Shown here one piece after another: positions 1 to 8,700 of a DNA stretch of 14,436 bases. The stretch lies in assembly GCA_021819985.1 (NCBI GenBank), contig JAKAEG010000038.1, forward strand, positions 1 to 14,436. Direction: 5' to 3'. The notes under the pieces are model-generated. The model made no database searches, was not told where the DNA came from, and saw only the letters and a list, made by a program, of their open reading frames with translations. Every line of letters starts with the position of its first letter. The stretch's first letter is position 1. Position numbers and translations under genes: made by a program. The stretch comes from Nitrospirota bacterium. GTDB lineage: Bacteria > Nitrospirota > Thermodesulfovibrionia > Thermodesulfovibrionales > JdFR-88.

Positions 1-121
1 CTCTGAATACGCAAAGCAGGCTGTAGTGCGTTACGGGGCATTAAAAGGCGGTTGGCTGGGGATAAAGCGGCTCTTGAGGTGCCATCCTTTTAATGCGGGG
101 GGTTATGATCCCCTCAGGTAA
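1..121 (+). CDS. yidD: YidD, membrane protein insertion efficiency factor (3' end only)
   Basis: The reading frame starting at base 2 gives 39 codons ending in TAA at 119-121. The peptide contains SEYAKQAV, a run like RYGALKGGWLGIKRLLRC, and ends HPFNAGGYDPLR. These are the hallmark C-terminal segments of YidD (DUF37), a small membrane-associated protein of about 70-90 residues that assists YidC-dependent insertion of membrane proteins. The N-terminal half lies outside the window. yidC starts 31 bp downstream, which is the classic rpmH-rnpA-yidD-yidC order and supports the call. No promoter is visible in the gap, so co-transcription with yidC is likely. Identification is from conserved sequence and context. 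Confidence 0.9.
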   Translation, partial: SEYAKQAVVRYGALKGGWLGIKRLLRCHPFNAGGYDPLR

Positions 122-152
122 TAATTTCATAACAAAAGGAACTTGTTCATAG

Positions 153-1712
153 ATGGATAAAAAAGCCGTATTGGCCATTGTTTTGTCAATCGGGGTCCTG
201 GTCTTGTATCAGTATTTTGTGGTCCCCAAACAGACGCCCGCACCCGCTGGGCAGACCTCGCGGGCCACAGTTTCCAATGTCCCCGCAACCCAAACGCCAA
301 CCAGCATGGCAACCGCGCCTGCTGCTGTGCTTCCGAAAGGGGCAGCGCCCGTTCCCGAACATATAATAACCATCGAAACGGACCAGTATGTGGCCAGATT
401 CTCAACCGTCGGCGGAGTGCCCGATTACTGGATGCTGAAAAAATACAAGGGAGACACGAAGGAGACCAAAAATCAGAATGTAGTTATTCTGAGCACGGCC
501 GGCACGCCCCCTCCATTGGCTGTAGGCCTGACCTCCGATTTCGATACGTCGCACCTCAATTTCAGCTACACCGGAGGAGACCTGAAGCTGGGCAAGAACA
601 ACCCTGAAGGCACGCTGACATTTGAATACTCGACGGGCCAGGCTTTTATAAAAAGGACATATACCTTCCATAACGGCCAATACCGGGTGGACCTGAAGGA
701 CGAAGTAAAAGGTTTCCCCATGTACAACATCACTCTTGGGCCCGATTTCGGAATATATTCAAGGCAGGGAGGGCGCGGTGTCCACGTTGGGCCGCTCCTG
801 CTTTCCGGGACGAACCGGATCGAGGTAACGCCAAAAAAACTCGATAATACTACGGTTTCCTACACCGAGGACGTAAAATGGATAGCACAGGAAGACAAAT
901 ATTTCTGCGCGGCCCTGCTGCCCAAATCCAGAATGGATGAAGCGCAGGCGTTCATGCAAAACGGCAATCCCATTATTACTTTCAAGACTAAAAACCCCTC
1001 GGTCGAGGAGTTCGCTCTTTATGCGGGCCCGAAGAGCGAGGGGAAGCTTGCTGCGCTTGGCTCCGGTCTTCAATACATAGTGGATTACGGATTTTTCTCC
1101 ATCATATCCCGCCCGATATTCTGGCTTCTGAAGTTGATAAACAGCGGGGTCGGAAATTACGGCTGGTCGATAATCCTGCTTACGATACTGATAAGGATAC
1201 CGTTTCTGCCGATAGTGGCCAAGGGGCAGAAGTCCATGAAAAAGCTCCAGATGGTCCAGCCGATGATGAATGAGATCAGGCAGAAATACAAGAAAGACCC
1301 CCAGCGCATGCAGCGGGAGACGATGGAGCTTTACAAGAAGCACAAGGTAAACCCGATGGGCGGTTGCCTGCCGATGCTGCTTCAGATACCGGTCTTTTTC
1401 GCTCTTTACAAGGTACTTCTTATTTCCATAGAGCTGAGGGGCGCCCCATTTGCCCTCTGGATAACGGACCTTTCGCTGAAAGACCCCTATTATGTGCTGC
1501 CCATAATAATGGGGATCACGATGTTCATACAGCAGAAAATGACCCCCACAAGCGCGGCAAACCCGGCCCAGCAAAAGCTGATGCTTTTCATGCCGGTGAT
1601 TTTTACTTTCATGTTCCTGAACTTCGCTTCGGGGCTGGTGCTCTACTGGCTTGTGAACAACCTGCTTTCCATTACCCAGCAGGCCTACATCAACAGGAAA
1701 GTCACAGTCTGA
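153..1712 (+). CDS. yidC: YidC membrane protein insertase (Oxa1 family)
   Basis: A 519-residue protein that inserts and folds inner-membrane proteins, alone or with SecYEG. It opens with MDKKAVLAIV and one N-terminal membrane helix (about residues 5-24). A low-complexity Pro/Ala/Thr linker (about 25-67) follows, then the periplasmic beta-domain typical of Gram-negative YidC (about 70-300). The C-terminal Oxa1 core starts near residue 310 and contains the hydrophilic-groove arginine in ILIRIP (R348), a charged cytoplasmic loop (about 357-398), NPMGGCLPMLLQIPVFFALY (400-419) and the last helices around LVLYWLVNN. Length is close to E. coli YidC (548). The start is supported by an AAGGA sequence about 12 nt upstream and by the N-terminal helix beginning immediately. 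The last 11 bp, including the stop, overlap the 3' end of convergent pdxA. The mnmE and jag/khpB genes that often follow yidC are absent. Confidence 0.97.
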   Translation: MDKKAVLAIVLSIGVLVLYQYFVVPKQTPAPAGQTSRATVSNVPATQTPTSMATAPAAVLPKGAAPVPEHIITIETDQYVARFSTVGGVPDYWMLKKYKGDTKETKNQNVVILSTAGTPPPLAVGLTSDFDTSHLNFSYTGGDLKLGKNNPEGTLTFEYSTGQAFIKRTYTFHNGQYRVDLKDEVKGFPMYNITLGPDFGIYSRQGGRGVHVGPLLLSGTNRIEVTPKKLDNTTVSYTEDVKWIAQEDKYFCAALLPKSRMDEAQAFMQNGNPIITFKTKNPSVEEFALYAGPKSEGKLAALGSGLQYIVDYGFFSIISRPIFWLLKLINSGVGNYGWSIILLTILIRIPFLPIVAKGQKSMKKLQMVQPMMNEIRQKYKKDPQRMQRETMELYKKHKVNPMGGCLPMLLQIPVFFALYKVLLISIELRGAPFALWITDLSLKDPYYVLPIIMGITMFIQQKMTPTSAANPAQQKLMLFMPVIFTFMFLNFASGLVLYWLVNNLLSITQQAYINRKVTV

Positions 1713-2700
1713 GCTTAAGGGCCGTTCTTATGGCCTCGATCATGCTTGCGGGGTCTGCCTTGCCCTTCCAGGCGATATCGTAAGCCGTACCGTGGTCAGG
1801 CGATGTCCTTATGATGGGAAGCCCTATCGTGACATTTACCCCTTTTTCGAATGCCACCATCTTTAATGGTATTAGCCCCTGGTCATGGTACATCGCGACC
1901 ACTATATCCACCTGGCCGGTATAGGCTTTTCTGAAAAGGGCGTCAGGGGCAAATGGGCCCAGTACCTTGATGCCCCTGTTGGCCGCCTCGCGGACCGCCG
2001 GGGCTATCTCGTTCATATCTTCATTTCCGAAGAGTCCGGATTCTCCCGCATGGGGATTAAGACCGCAGACCGCTATCCTGGGTTTCCTTATCCCAAGCAT
2101 CGTGGCGGCCCTTGCGGCAAGCATGATCTTTCCTAAAACGGCCTCTTTTTTTATTAAGCGGGGGACATTTTTTATTGCCACATGAGTGGTCACCAGCAGC
2201 ACCCTCAGGGGCCCGCCCATAAGCATCATTGCGAACTCGGAGGTCCCGGTGAGGCTCGCCAGCATCTCTGTATGCCCTGGATAATCCACGCCGGCCATTT
2301 TCAGGGCTTCTTTGGAGATAGGGGCTGTGCAGATGGCGGCCACCCTGCCCCCCATCGCAAATTCCGCGGCCTTTTTTATGTATTCATAGGAGGCCTTGCC
2401 TCCGGCCGCCGTGGGTAATCCCGGTTTGTAGGAATTTTTAGCCCCGATGCCGCCCGTTTCGATTAATTCAATGAAGCCCGCTTCCGGACGGCTTTCCTCA
2501 GGCTGGGCTATGGAGCGGATTTTTACAGGTAATTTCAGTTTTTTAAGCATCTTTTCAAGAGGCGGTCTTCCGCCTATGAGGATGGGCACGCAGGCGGAGC
2601 GCACTTCGGGATCCGAGACCGCCTTAAGCGCAACTTCCGGCCCGATGCCTCCCGGCTCTCCAATGGTGACGGCGACCTTTTTCAATTTTTTCACAGGCAT
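1702..2700 (-). CDS. pdxA: 4-hydroxythreonine-4-phosphate dehydrogenase PdxA
   Basis: A 332-residue cytosolic enzyme (E. coli PdxA is 329). It oxidises 4-phosphohydroxy-L-threonine with NAD(P)+ and, with decarboxylation, supplies 3-amino-2-oxopropyl phosphate to PdxJ in DXP-dependent pyridoxal-5'-phosphate synthesis. The glycine-rich N-terminus reads IGEPGGIGPEV (residues 13-23), where most homologues have GDPAGIGPE. Substrate-site GHTEM is at 142-146. The three metal-ligand histidines align with E. coli H166, H211 and H266 as H173 (TTH), H217 (NPHAGE) and H272 (YHDQG). The C-terminal RTSPDHGTAYDIAWKG motif is intact. The ATG at 2698-2700 is the first good start; only a weak GGA lies about 6-8 nt before it. 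The gene is alone on this strand and meets yidC tail to tail with an 11-bp overlap. No pdxJ is present in the window. Confidence 0.96.
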   Translation of the reverse strand: MPVKKLKKVAVTIGEPGGIGPEVALKAVSDPEVRSACVPILIGGRPPLEKMLKKLKLPVKIRSIAQPEESRPEAGFIELIETGGIGAKNSYKPGLPTAAGGKASYEYIKKAAEFAMGGRVAAICTAPISKEALKMAGVDYPGHTEMLASLTGTSEFAMMLMGGPLRVLLVTTHVAIKNVPRLIKKEAVLGKIMLAARAATMLGIRKPRIAVCGLNPHAGESGLFGNEDMNEIAPAVREAANRGIKVLGPFAPDALFRKAYTGQVDIVVAMYHDQGLIPLKMVAFEKGVNVTIGLPIIRTSPDHGTAYDIAWKGKADPASMIEAIRTALKLRL

Positions 2701-2770
2701 GGTTTTTCCATTTTACCTGAAAAAAAGATTCAATATTAATTTATGTTCATTTTCATTCTAGACCGGGGCG

Positions 2771-2908
2771 GAGGAGGAGACGGCGATGGCATGGCGGCGG
2801 ATTCTATTGCTTATGCGGCCATGGACGGCCGCATAAGCAATAGCCCTCGGAGCCGAACAAGGACGTTCGGCGAGAATGAGCAAGCCATGCTATCCCCGTC
2901 TCCTCCTC
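2771..2908. repeat. Three-armed inverted-repeat element (structured RNA or MITE/REP-like)
   Basis: An outer stem of 25 bp pairs 2771-2795 with 2884-2908 (both ends read GAGGAGGAGACGG when seen inward). There are two differences, one of which would be a G-U pair in plus-strand RNA. Inside are two hairpins. Arm 1 is 2804-2820 with 2827-2843, a perfect 17-bp stem (CTATTGCTTATGCGGCC) with loop ATGGAC. Arm 2 is 2852-2858 with 2865-2871, a 7-bp stem (GCCGAAC) with loop AAGGAC. The whole would fold as a three-way junction. There is no T-run after it, so it is not a normal intrinsic terminator. It lies between divergent pdxA and the efflux operon, upstream of the proposed efflux promoter. I do not recognise it as a named family; it could be a non-autonomous mobile repeat or a small RNA. 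Confidence 0.8.
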
Positions 2909-2944
2909 GTTAAACCACATATTAAATTTTTCTAAAAACAGAAA

Positions 2945-2974
2945 TTGACTTTGCCCGCCGCCGCCTGATAAAGT
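2945..2974 (+). promoter_or_regulatory. Candidate sigma-70 promoter of the efflux operon
   Basis: TTGACT at 2945-2950 (5 of 6 to the -35 consensus) is followed after 18 bp by TAAAGT at 2969-2974 (4 of 6). GATAAA at 2967-2972, with 16-bp spacing, is an alternative -10. It sits about 40 bp before the GTG start of the outer-membrane factor gene. It would be the natural promoter for the tripartite efflux genes. No mapping data are available. Confidence 0.55.
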
Positions 2975-2976
2975 AA

Positions 2977-2988
2977 GTGAGCGCTAAC
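2977..2988. promoter_or_regulatory. Near-perfect 12-bp palindrome at the expected start point (operator candidate)
   Basis: GTGAGCGCTAAC is a 12-bp inverted repeat with one mismatched pair around AGCGCT. It begins 3 bp after the -10 hexamer, where a repressor would block transcription. It matches 11 of 12 bases of the symmetric core GTGAGCGCTCAC known from ideal lac operators, which hints at a LacI-type or similar dimeric repressor. No such regulator is encoded in the window, so the role is inferred from position and symmetry only. Confidence 0.4.
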
Positions 2989-3012
2989 ACATTTTAGAGG
3001 AAATTTCTTTTA

Positions 3013-4365
3013 GTGAGAAGCGGTCTGGCACTCAAAAAAACTATCGCCCTGCTTTGGGCTTCCATTGCGGTGATCTCTATGGCCGCGGCCTTTACCGGCT
3101 GGGCCCAGCCGGTAAAGGCAGGCGAAACGCTTACATTGGACAAGGCGATAAACATGGCCCTGGCCTATAACCCGGACATACTGGCTGCCATGGATACGAA
3201 CCGGGCCGCCCGGTCTCTTATCGGGCAGGCGAAATCCAGCTATTATCCCCAGGTAAACCTTACTGCCGCGCAACAGGAATATTCCATTACTAACAGAAAT
3301 GTTACAAGTACGGCCGCCTCCGGAGGGCAGGCCACATCTGGAAGACTGGCATTGAGCGGTTTTACCACCGCCGCTTCCGTCTCCCAGAACATCTATGATT
3401 TCGGGAAAACCGCATCCCAGGTGAAGGCCCAGAAATTCAACTATATATCTTCGGGGCAGGACCTGGAAAACATTAAAGAAAACGTGGTCTTGCAGGTAGA
3501 GCAGGCATATTACAACGTTTTGCAGGCGCAAAGGAACATCGGCATCGCCAATATGGTAGTGGGCCAGTTCGAACAGCACCTCAAGCAGGCATCGGCTTTC
3601 CATGAGGCTGGGACAAAACCGAAATATGACGTCACACTGGCCCAGGTCAATTTGAGCAACGCAAAGCTGAACCTCATAGTCGTTGATAATAACGCGGCCG
3701 TCTCTAAGGCGGATCTGAACAATATTATGGGCATACCGGGCGCGACTCCATATACTGTCGAGGACAACCTGTCATTTCAGAAATACAACGTCTCATTCGA
3801 TGAGGCGCTTAAAAAGGCATACGCAAACCGGCCGGACCTGAAAGCGCTTATTTTCAGGGAAAAATCCGCTGAGGAGAACATCGCGTTCGTAAAGACCGGA
3901 TATTATCCGGACATCTCAGGCACGGCAAGCTACGGCTATACCGGCGACAGGCTGCCGCTGAACAGTTACTGGACAGCGGGGGCGTCCGTAAGTTTTCCGA
4001 TATTCAGCGGGTTTGTGACAAAATACCAGCTTATCCAGGCCAGGGAGAACCTGAATACGCTTTCGGCCAACGAAACATCCCTGAGGCATGCCATCTTCCT
4101 TGAGGTGCAAACCTATTATCTGAACCTGGGCGAGGCCCAGCAAAGGGTTGGCGCGGCAAAGCTTGTCGTTGATCAGGCAAAGGAAAACCTTGACGTGGCC
4201 ACAGGGATGTACAAATACGGGGTGGGCAACGCCCTGGACGTGACCGATGCCCTTATATCATACAGCAGCGCGCAGACCTCTTATGTTTCCGCGCTCTACG
4301 ATTACAAAATAGCTCAGGCAAATATAGAGAAGGCTATGGGTCTCTATGGAGGTGGACAAAAATGA
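3013..4365 (+). CDS. TolC-family outer-membrane efflux channel
   Basis: A 450-residue outer-membrane factor forming the exit duct of a tripartite pump. The N-terminus is a Sec signal peptide: basic n-region through KK at 8-9, hydrophobic core about 10-27, likely cleavage after the VKA at 34-36. Two OEP repeats (PF02321 type) follow. The first begins at LDKAINMALAYNPDI (42-56) and runs to about 240. The second begins near FDEALKKAYANRPDLKAL (262-279) and ends with GNALDVTDALISYSSAQTSY and AQANIEKAMG, the usual last coiled-coil helix. Heptad-rich Ala/Gln stretches around both repeats fit the alpha-barrel. The start is GTG at 3013 with AGAGG at 2996-3000, a rather long 12-nt spacing, but the signal peptide begins properly there. 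The stop overlaps the next start as ATGA, so the adaptor gene is translationally coupled. Confidence 0.93.
   Translation: MRSGLALKKTIALLWASIAVISMAAAFTGWAQPVKAGETLTLDKAINMALAYNPDILAAMDTNRAARSLIGQAKSSYYPQVNLTAAQQEYSITNRNVTSTAASGGQATSGRLALSGFTTAASVSQNIYDFGKTASQVKAQKFNYISSGQDLENIKENVVLQVEQAYYNVLQAQRNIGIANMVVGQFEQHLKQASAFHEAGTKPKYDVTLAQVNLSNAKLNLIVVDNNAAVSKADLNNIMGIPGATPYTVEDNLSFQKYNVSFDEALKKAYANRPDLKALIFREKSAEENIAFVKTGYYPDISGTASYGYTGDRLPLNSYWTAGASVSFPIFSGFVTKYQLIQARENLNTLSANETSLRHAIFLEVQTYYLNLGEAQQRVGAAKLVVDQAKENLDVATGMYKYGVGNALDVTDALISYSSAQTSYVSALYDYKIAQANIEKAMGLYGGGQK
4348..4355 (+). promoter_or_regulatory. Strong Shine-Dalgarno that decides the adaptor gene start
   Basis: GGAGGTGG lies inside the last codons of the TolC-like gene, with 8 nt between GGAGGT and the ATG at 4362. 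The internal ATG at 4449, which would give a more conventional lipoprotein signal peptide, has no comparable site. The sequence therefore favours initiation at 4362 and coupling to the upstream gene. Confidence 0.7.
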
Positions 4366-5543
4366 AGTTTTTTTCTGGCCGGAATACGGCGGACGGACCG
4401 GAAAGGCGTCCTGAAGTTTTTTATGTATTGCCGGTCCTTAAAAAATTAATGAAAACAGCGGCCCTTTCCGCGCTGGCCGCCGTTGCCCTTGCGGCCTGCC
4501 AGGCAAAGGCCAAACAGATCCAGCCAAAACCCTCCGTGCCCGTGGCCGCCGCGTACTCCGAAACCAGGACCGTACCCGTTCAGGTCACGGCAATCGGCGC
4601 CGGGGAGGCCTATTCCACAGTGCAGGTCAAATCCATGGTCAACGGCCAGATAATGAAGATACATTACAGGGACGGGCAGTTCGTAAAAAGAGGGCAGCTC
4701 CTTTTCGAGATAGACAGGCGGACCTATTTGGCGGCCCTCCAGCAGGCCCAGGCAAATATGGCGCGCGATGTGGCCCTGTATGAAAACTCGAAAAGAGACG
4801 CCAGCCGGTATGAATTCCTTGTAAAAAAAGATTACGTCCCAAAGGAGCAGTACGATCAGCTCAGGACGAATGCCGCGGCGCAGGGGGCCGTTGTAGAGGC
4901 GGACAAGGCGGCGATTAAGAACATCAGGATTCAGCTCGATTACTGCATGATCCGCTCCCCTATCGACGGGGTCACCGGCAGCACACAGATACAGCTTGGA
5001 AACGTGGTAAAGGCAAACGATGTGCCGATGCTTACGATCGCCCAGGTAAACCCGATATATGTGACCTTTTCGGTCCCGGAGAGATATCTTCCGGAGATCA
5101 AAAAATATGACGCGGCAGGCGGGCTAAAGGTGTTTGCAACCGTTCCCGGCACAGGTTCCTCCTCACCTGAAGAAGGCAGGCTGACGTTCATAAACAACCA
5201 GGTGGACCCGGCAACGGGCACAATTCTGCTTAAAGGCACTTTCAAAAATGCCAAACGGCTGCTTTGGCCGGGCCAGTTCGCCAACGTGGTGCTGCAGCTT
5301 ACGACCAGCCCTGATGCCGTCCTTGTCCCCACGCAGGCCGTGCAGAACGGGCAGGAAGGGCAGTATGTATTTGTGATAAGGCCCGATATGACCGTCGACA
5401 TGCGGCCGGTCCGGATCGGAGCGGAGTACCAAGGCTACACAGTTATTGAAAAAGGGATAAAAGCCGGAGAGCGCGTGGCAACGGACGGGCAGATGCGCCT
5501 TGTCCCCGGAGCAAAGGTGACGATTAAACCCGCGGTGCTTTGA
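4362..5543 (+). CDS. RND efflux periplasmic adaptor (membrane fusion protein), lipoprotein
   Basis: A 393-residue HlyD/AcrA/MdtA-type adaptor that bridges the inner-membrane RND pump and the outer-membrane channel. A lipobox LAAC ends at C46 after the hydrophobic stretch AALSALAAVALAA, so the mature protein is probably lipid-anchored. Domains in order: first barrel-sandwich half with VKSMVNGQIMKIHYRDGQFV (about 88-107); alpha-hairpin (about 120-190); second sandwich half with IRSPIDGVTGSTQIQLGNVV (about 196-215); beta-barrel with PIYVTFSVPERYLPEI (about 231-246) and the DPATGTILLKGTF segment; membrane-proximal C-terminal domain. The layout resembles the MdtA/MuxA branch. The ATG at 4362 has an excellent ribosome site and overlaps the preceding stop. 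This start leaves 29 residues before M30, giving an unusually long n-region, so M30 (4449) cannot be excluded. Confidence 0.93.
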   Translation: MKFFSGRNTADGPERRPEVFYVLPVLKKLMKTAALSALAAVALAACQAKAKQIQPKPSVPVAAAYSETRTVPVQVTAIGAGEAYSTVQVKSMVNGQIMKIHYRDGQFVKRGQLLFEIDRRTYLAALQQAQANMARDVALYENSKRDASRYEFLVKKDYVPKEQYDQLRTNAAAQGAVVEADKAAIKNIRIQLDYCMIRSPIDGVTGSTQIQLGNVVKANDVPMLTIAQVNPIYVTFSVPERYLPEIKKYDAAGGLKVFATVPGTGSSSPEEGRLTFINNQVDPATGTILLKGTFKNAKRLLWPGQFANVVLQLTTSPDAVLVPTQAVQNGQEGQYVFVIRPDMTVDMRPVRIGAEYQGYTVIEKGIKAGERVATDGQMRLVPGAKVTIKPAVL

Positions 5544-5619
5544 TAATTGCGAGATAAGAAGGATTTTCAAGTCATTAAGGATCTCATGAAAATATCAGGA
5601 ATAAAGTTCATTCTGCGTT

Positions 5620-5710
5620 GTCATTCCCGCATGTATTTAGCGCCCGATTTTATTTTGATAAAGACTGGCCAAGTTAAAATGGATGCCCGGCTAAGACACT
5701 CGGATATGAC
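5620..5710. repeat. Degenerate head-to-head intergenic repeat (GTCATTCCCG type)
   Basis: This 91-bp segment lies in the 211-bp gap between the adaptor and pump genes. The left end (GTCATTCCCGCATGTATTTA, from 5620) and the right end read in reverse complement (GTCATATCCGAGTGTCTTAG, from 5710) are diverged copies of the same unit. The right unit, GGATGCCCGGCTAAGACACT (5681-5700), aligns with the hairpin repeats at 9087-9130 and 11249-11273. It looks like a palindromic REP/MITE-like element and contains no gene. It separates two genes that are normally tightly linked. Confidence 0.6.
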
Positions 5711-5754
5711 GAATAAAGAATTCAGACTATGCTTTTGAAAACGAGTGTGAATAA

Positions 5755-8700
5755 ATGAGCGTAAACAAGTTTGTAAACAGCGCGGGTAAAGGGATATCCT
5801 CGACCTTTATAAACCGTCCGGTGGCCACCACGCTTATAATGCTGGCCATCCTGATCTTCGGAGCCATCGCCTACAAGCTGCTGCCCGTAAGCGATCTTCC
5901 CAACGTGGACTTCCCCACAATACAGGTGGTGGCGTCGCTTCCGGGGGCAAGCCCGGAGACGATGGCGTCGTCTGTGGCGACACCCCTTGAACGCCAGTTC
6001 TCCACGATAGCGGGGCTGGATTCTATGACCTCCACGAACGCTCTTGGCAACACGCAGATAACCCTTCAGTTCAATCTGAGCAGAAATCTGGACGCGGCGG
6101 CCCAGGACGTCCAATCGGCTGTTACGGCGGCAGCTCGCCAGCTTCCCCCGAATATGCCAAGCCCTCCCACTTTCCGGAAGGTGAACCCGGCCGAACAGCC
6201 GGTGCTGTATCTTGCGGTGCTCTCTCCAACGCTGCCGTATTCGCAGGTGGACGAGTACGCGGAAACGCTTATGGCCGAGCGCATCTCGATGGTAAGCGGG
6301 GTCTCACAGGTGTCCGTATTCGGCTCCCAGAAATACGCGGTCAGGATACAGCTGGACCCGCAGGCCCTTGCCTCAGCCGGCATAGGCGTAGACGAGGCCG
6401 AAAACGCCGTCGCAAGCGGAAACGTGAACCTTCCAACTGGCACACTGTGGGGCAGGCACAATGCATATACAATTCAAAGCACGGGCCAGCTTGAGGACGC
6501 AAACGCATACAGACCTCTCATCGTGGCCTACAAGAACGGCTCCCCCATTCGCCTGGACCAGCTCGGCAAGGTTACGGACAGCGTTGAAAATGACAAGCTG
6601 GCAAGCTGGTACAACGGGCAGCGGGGCGTAGTGCTGGCAATACAGAGACAACCCGGCACCAATACCGTTGATGTGGTGGACTCGATAAAGACCCTGCTTC
6701 CCCAGTTGAGGTCCCAGATTCCGGCATCCGTCAAGGTGCATGTCCTTTATGACAGGTCTGTTTCCATCCGGCAGTCCGTAAATGACGTGAAGGTGACGCT
6801 CTTTATAGCTTTATGCCTGGTTATCATGGTCATATTCCTGTTTTTGAGGAACGTCTCGGCAACGATAATACCCAGTCTCGCGCTGCCCATGTCCATCATA
6901 GGCACGTTCGTGGCAATGTACCTGCTGGGCTACAGCCTTGATAACCTCTCTTTGATGGCCCTGACGCTGTCAGTGGGTTTTGTGGTGGATGACGCCATAG
7001 TCATGCTTGAAAATATCGTGCGGCACAGCGAACACGGCGAAGGAGTAATGGAAGCCGCGTTCAAAGGCTCAAAAGAGATCGGGTTCACAATAGTGTCCAT
7101 GACGCTTTCGCTGGTGGCCGTGTTCATCCCGGTGCTCTTCATGAGCGGCATAATGGGAAGGCTCCTGCATGAATTTGCGGTAACCATAACCATGGCGGTC
7201 CTGATATCAGGGTTTGTCTCGCTGACGCTCACGCCCATGCTTGCCAGCCGGATACTGAAACCGGCCTACGAAGTGCACCATGGGCGGATATACAACGCAT
7301 CGGAGCGGGTGTTTGCCGGGATGCTCCACTTTTACGAGGTGAGCCTTGGATGGGTCCTCAGGCACAAGAGGACTGTCTTCATGCTTTGGGTCATTCTTCT
7401 TGCGTTCACTCTTTATTTCTTCAAGATAATGCCCAAGGGCTTCCTCCCAAGCGAGGATACCGGCCAGATATTCGCGTTTACCGAGGCCGCCCAGGGCATA
7501 TCGTTTGATTCGATGGAGAAGCACCAGCTTGCCCTTATGAGCATCGTCAAAAAGGACCCGAACGTAGAGGCCTTCATGTCCGCAATAGGGCCGAGCGGAA
7601 TCAGCGTGGCTGAAAACCAGGGCCGTATGTTCATGCGCCTTAAGCCCAGGAGCGAGCGTCCGGATGCCGATAAGGTGATAGAGGAACTCCGCCCAAAACT
7701 GGCTGTAGTTCCGGGCATAAGCGTGTTCATGCAGAACCTGCCTCCGATACGCATAGGCGGCACCCTTACAAAAAGCCAGTACCAGCTCTCGCTCCAGAGC
7801 CCGGACACAGCTGAACTCTACAGGATAGTGCCCCAGCTTGAGGCAAAGATGAGAGAGATACCGGGGCTTGAGGACGTCACAAGCGACCTGGAGATCAAAA
7901 ACCCGCAAATAAATGTCAACATAGACAGGAACAAGGCTTCCGCGCTAGGCGTAACCGCCCAGCAGATTGAAGACGCGCTCTATACCGCTTACGGGTCAAG
8001 GCAGATATCCACGATCTACGCCCCGAATAACGAGTACCAGGTGATAATGGAGCTTGAGCCTCAGTACCAGATGGACCCAGGGGCGCTCTCTTTATTGTAC
8101 GTGCGTTCCAGCTCGGGGAAACTCGTACCGCTCAACACGGTGGCAAGCATCAGCAGGGGCGTGGGGCCGCTCACGATAAACCATATAGGCCAGATACCGG
8201 CCGTGACGCTCTCCTTCAACCTGAAACCGGGTGTGGCACTGGGTGACGCGGTCTCAAAGGTGCGGGAGATCGCAGCCCGGATCGCGCCTCCTTCCGTTAC
8301 GACCAGTTTCCAGGGCACCGCGCAGGCCTTCGAAGCCTCGGTCATGGGTCTTGGCTTATTACTCATTGTGGCCATACTCGTGATATACATAGTGCTTGGC
8401 ATACTCTACGAGAGCTTCATTCACCCGCTCACGATACTTTCCGGCCTGCCCTCGTCCGCTTTTGGCGCGCTCCTGACGCTGTATCTTTTCCACATGGAGC
8501 TTAATATTTATGGTTTCGTCGGGGTTATCATGCTTATTGGTATCGTCAAGAAAAATGCGATCATGATGATAGACTTCGCCCTGGCGGCTGAACGGAATGA
8601 GGGCAAAAGCCCTGCCGATGCCATTTTTCAAGGCTGTCTCGTCCGTTTCCGTCCCATAATGATGACCACGATGGCCGCGCTTATGGGCACGCTCCCCATA

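Noticed and set aside
759..1574. Long minus-strand open frame (271 codons) inside yidC
   Set aside because: It is the antisense shadow of a clearly conserved gene; its translation shows no family features.
5547..5738. Open frame of 63 codons in the adaptor-pump gap
   Set aside because: It overlaps the degenerate inverted repeat and has no ribosome site or similarity to any known protein.
7207..7908. Long minus-strand open frame (233 codons) inside the RND pump gene
   Set aside because: Shadow of the pump reading frame, with no recognisable domain and no ribosome site in context.
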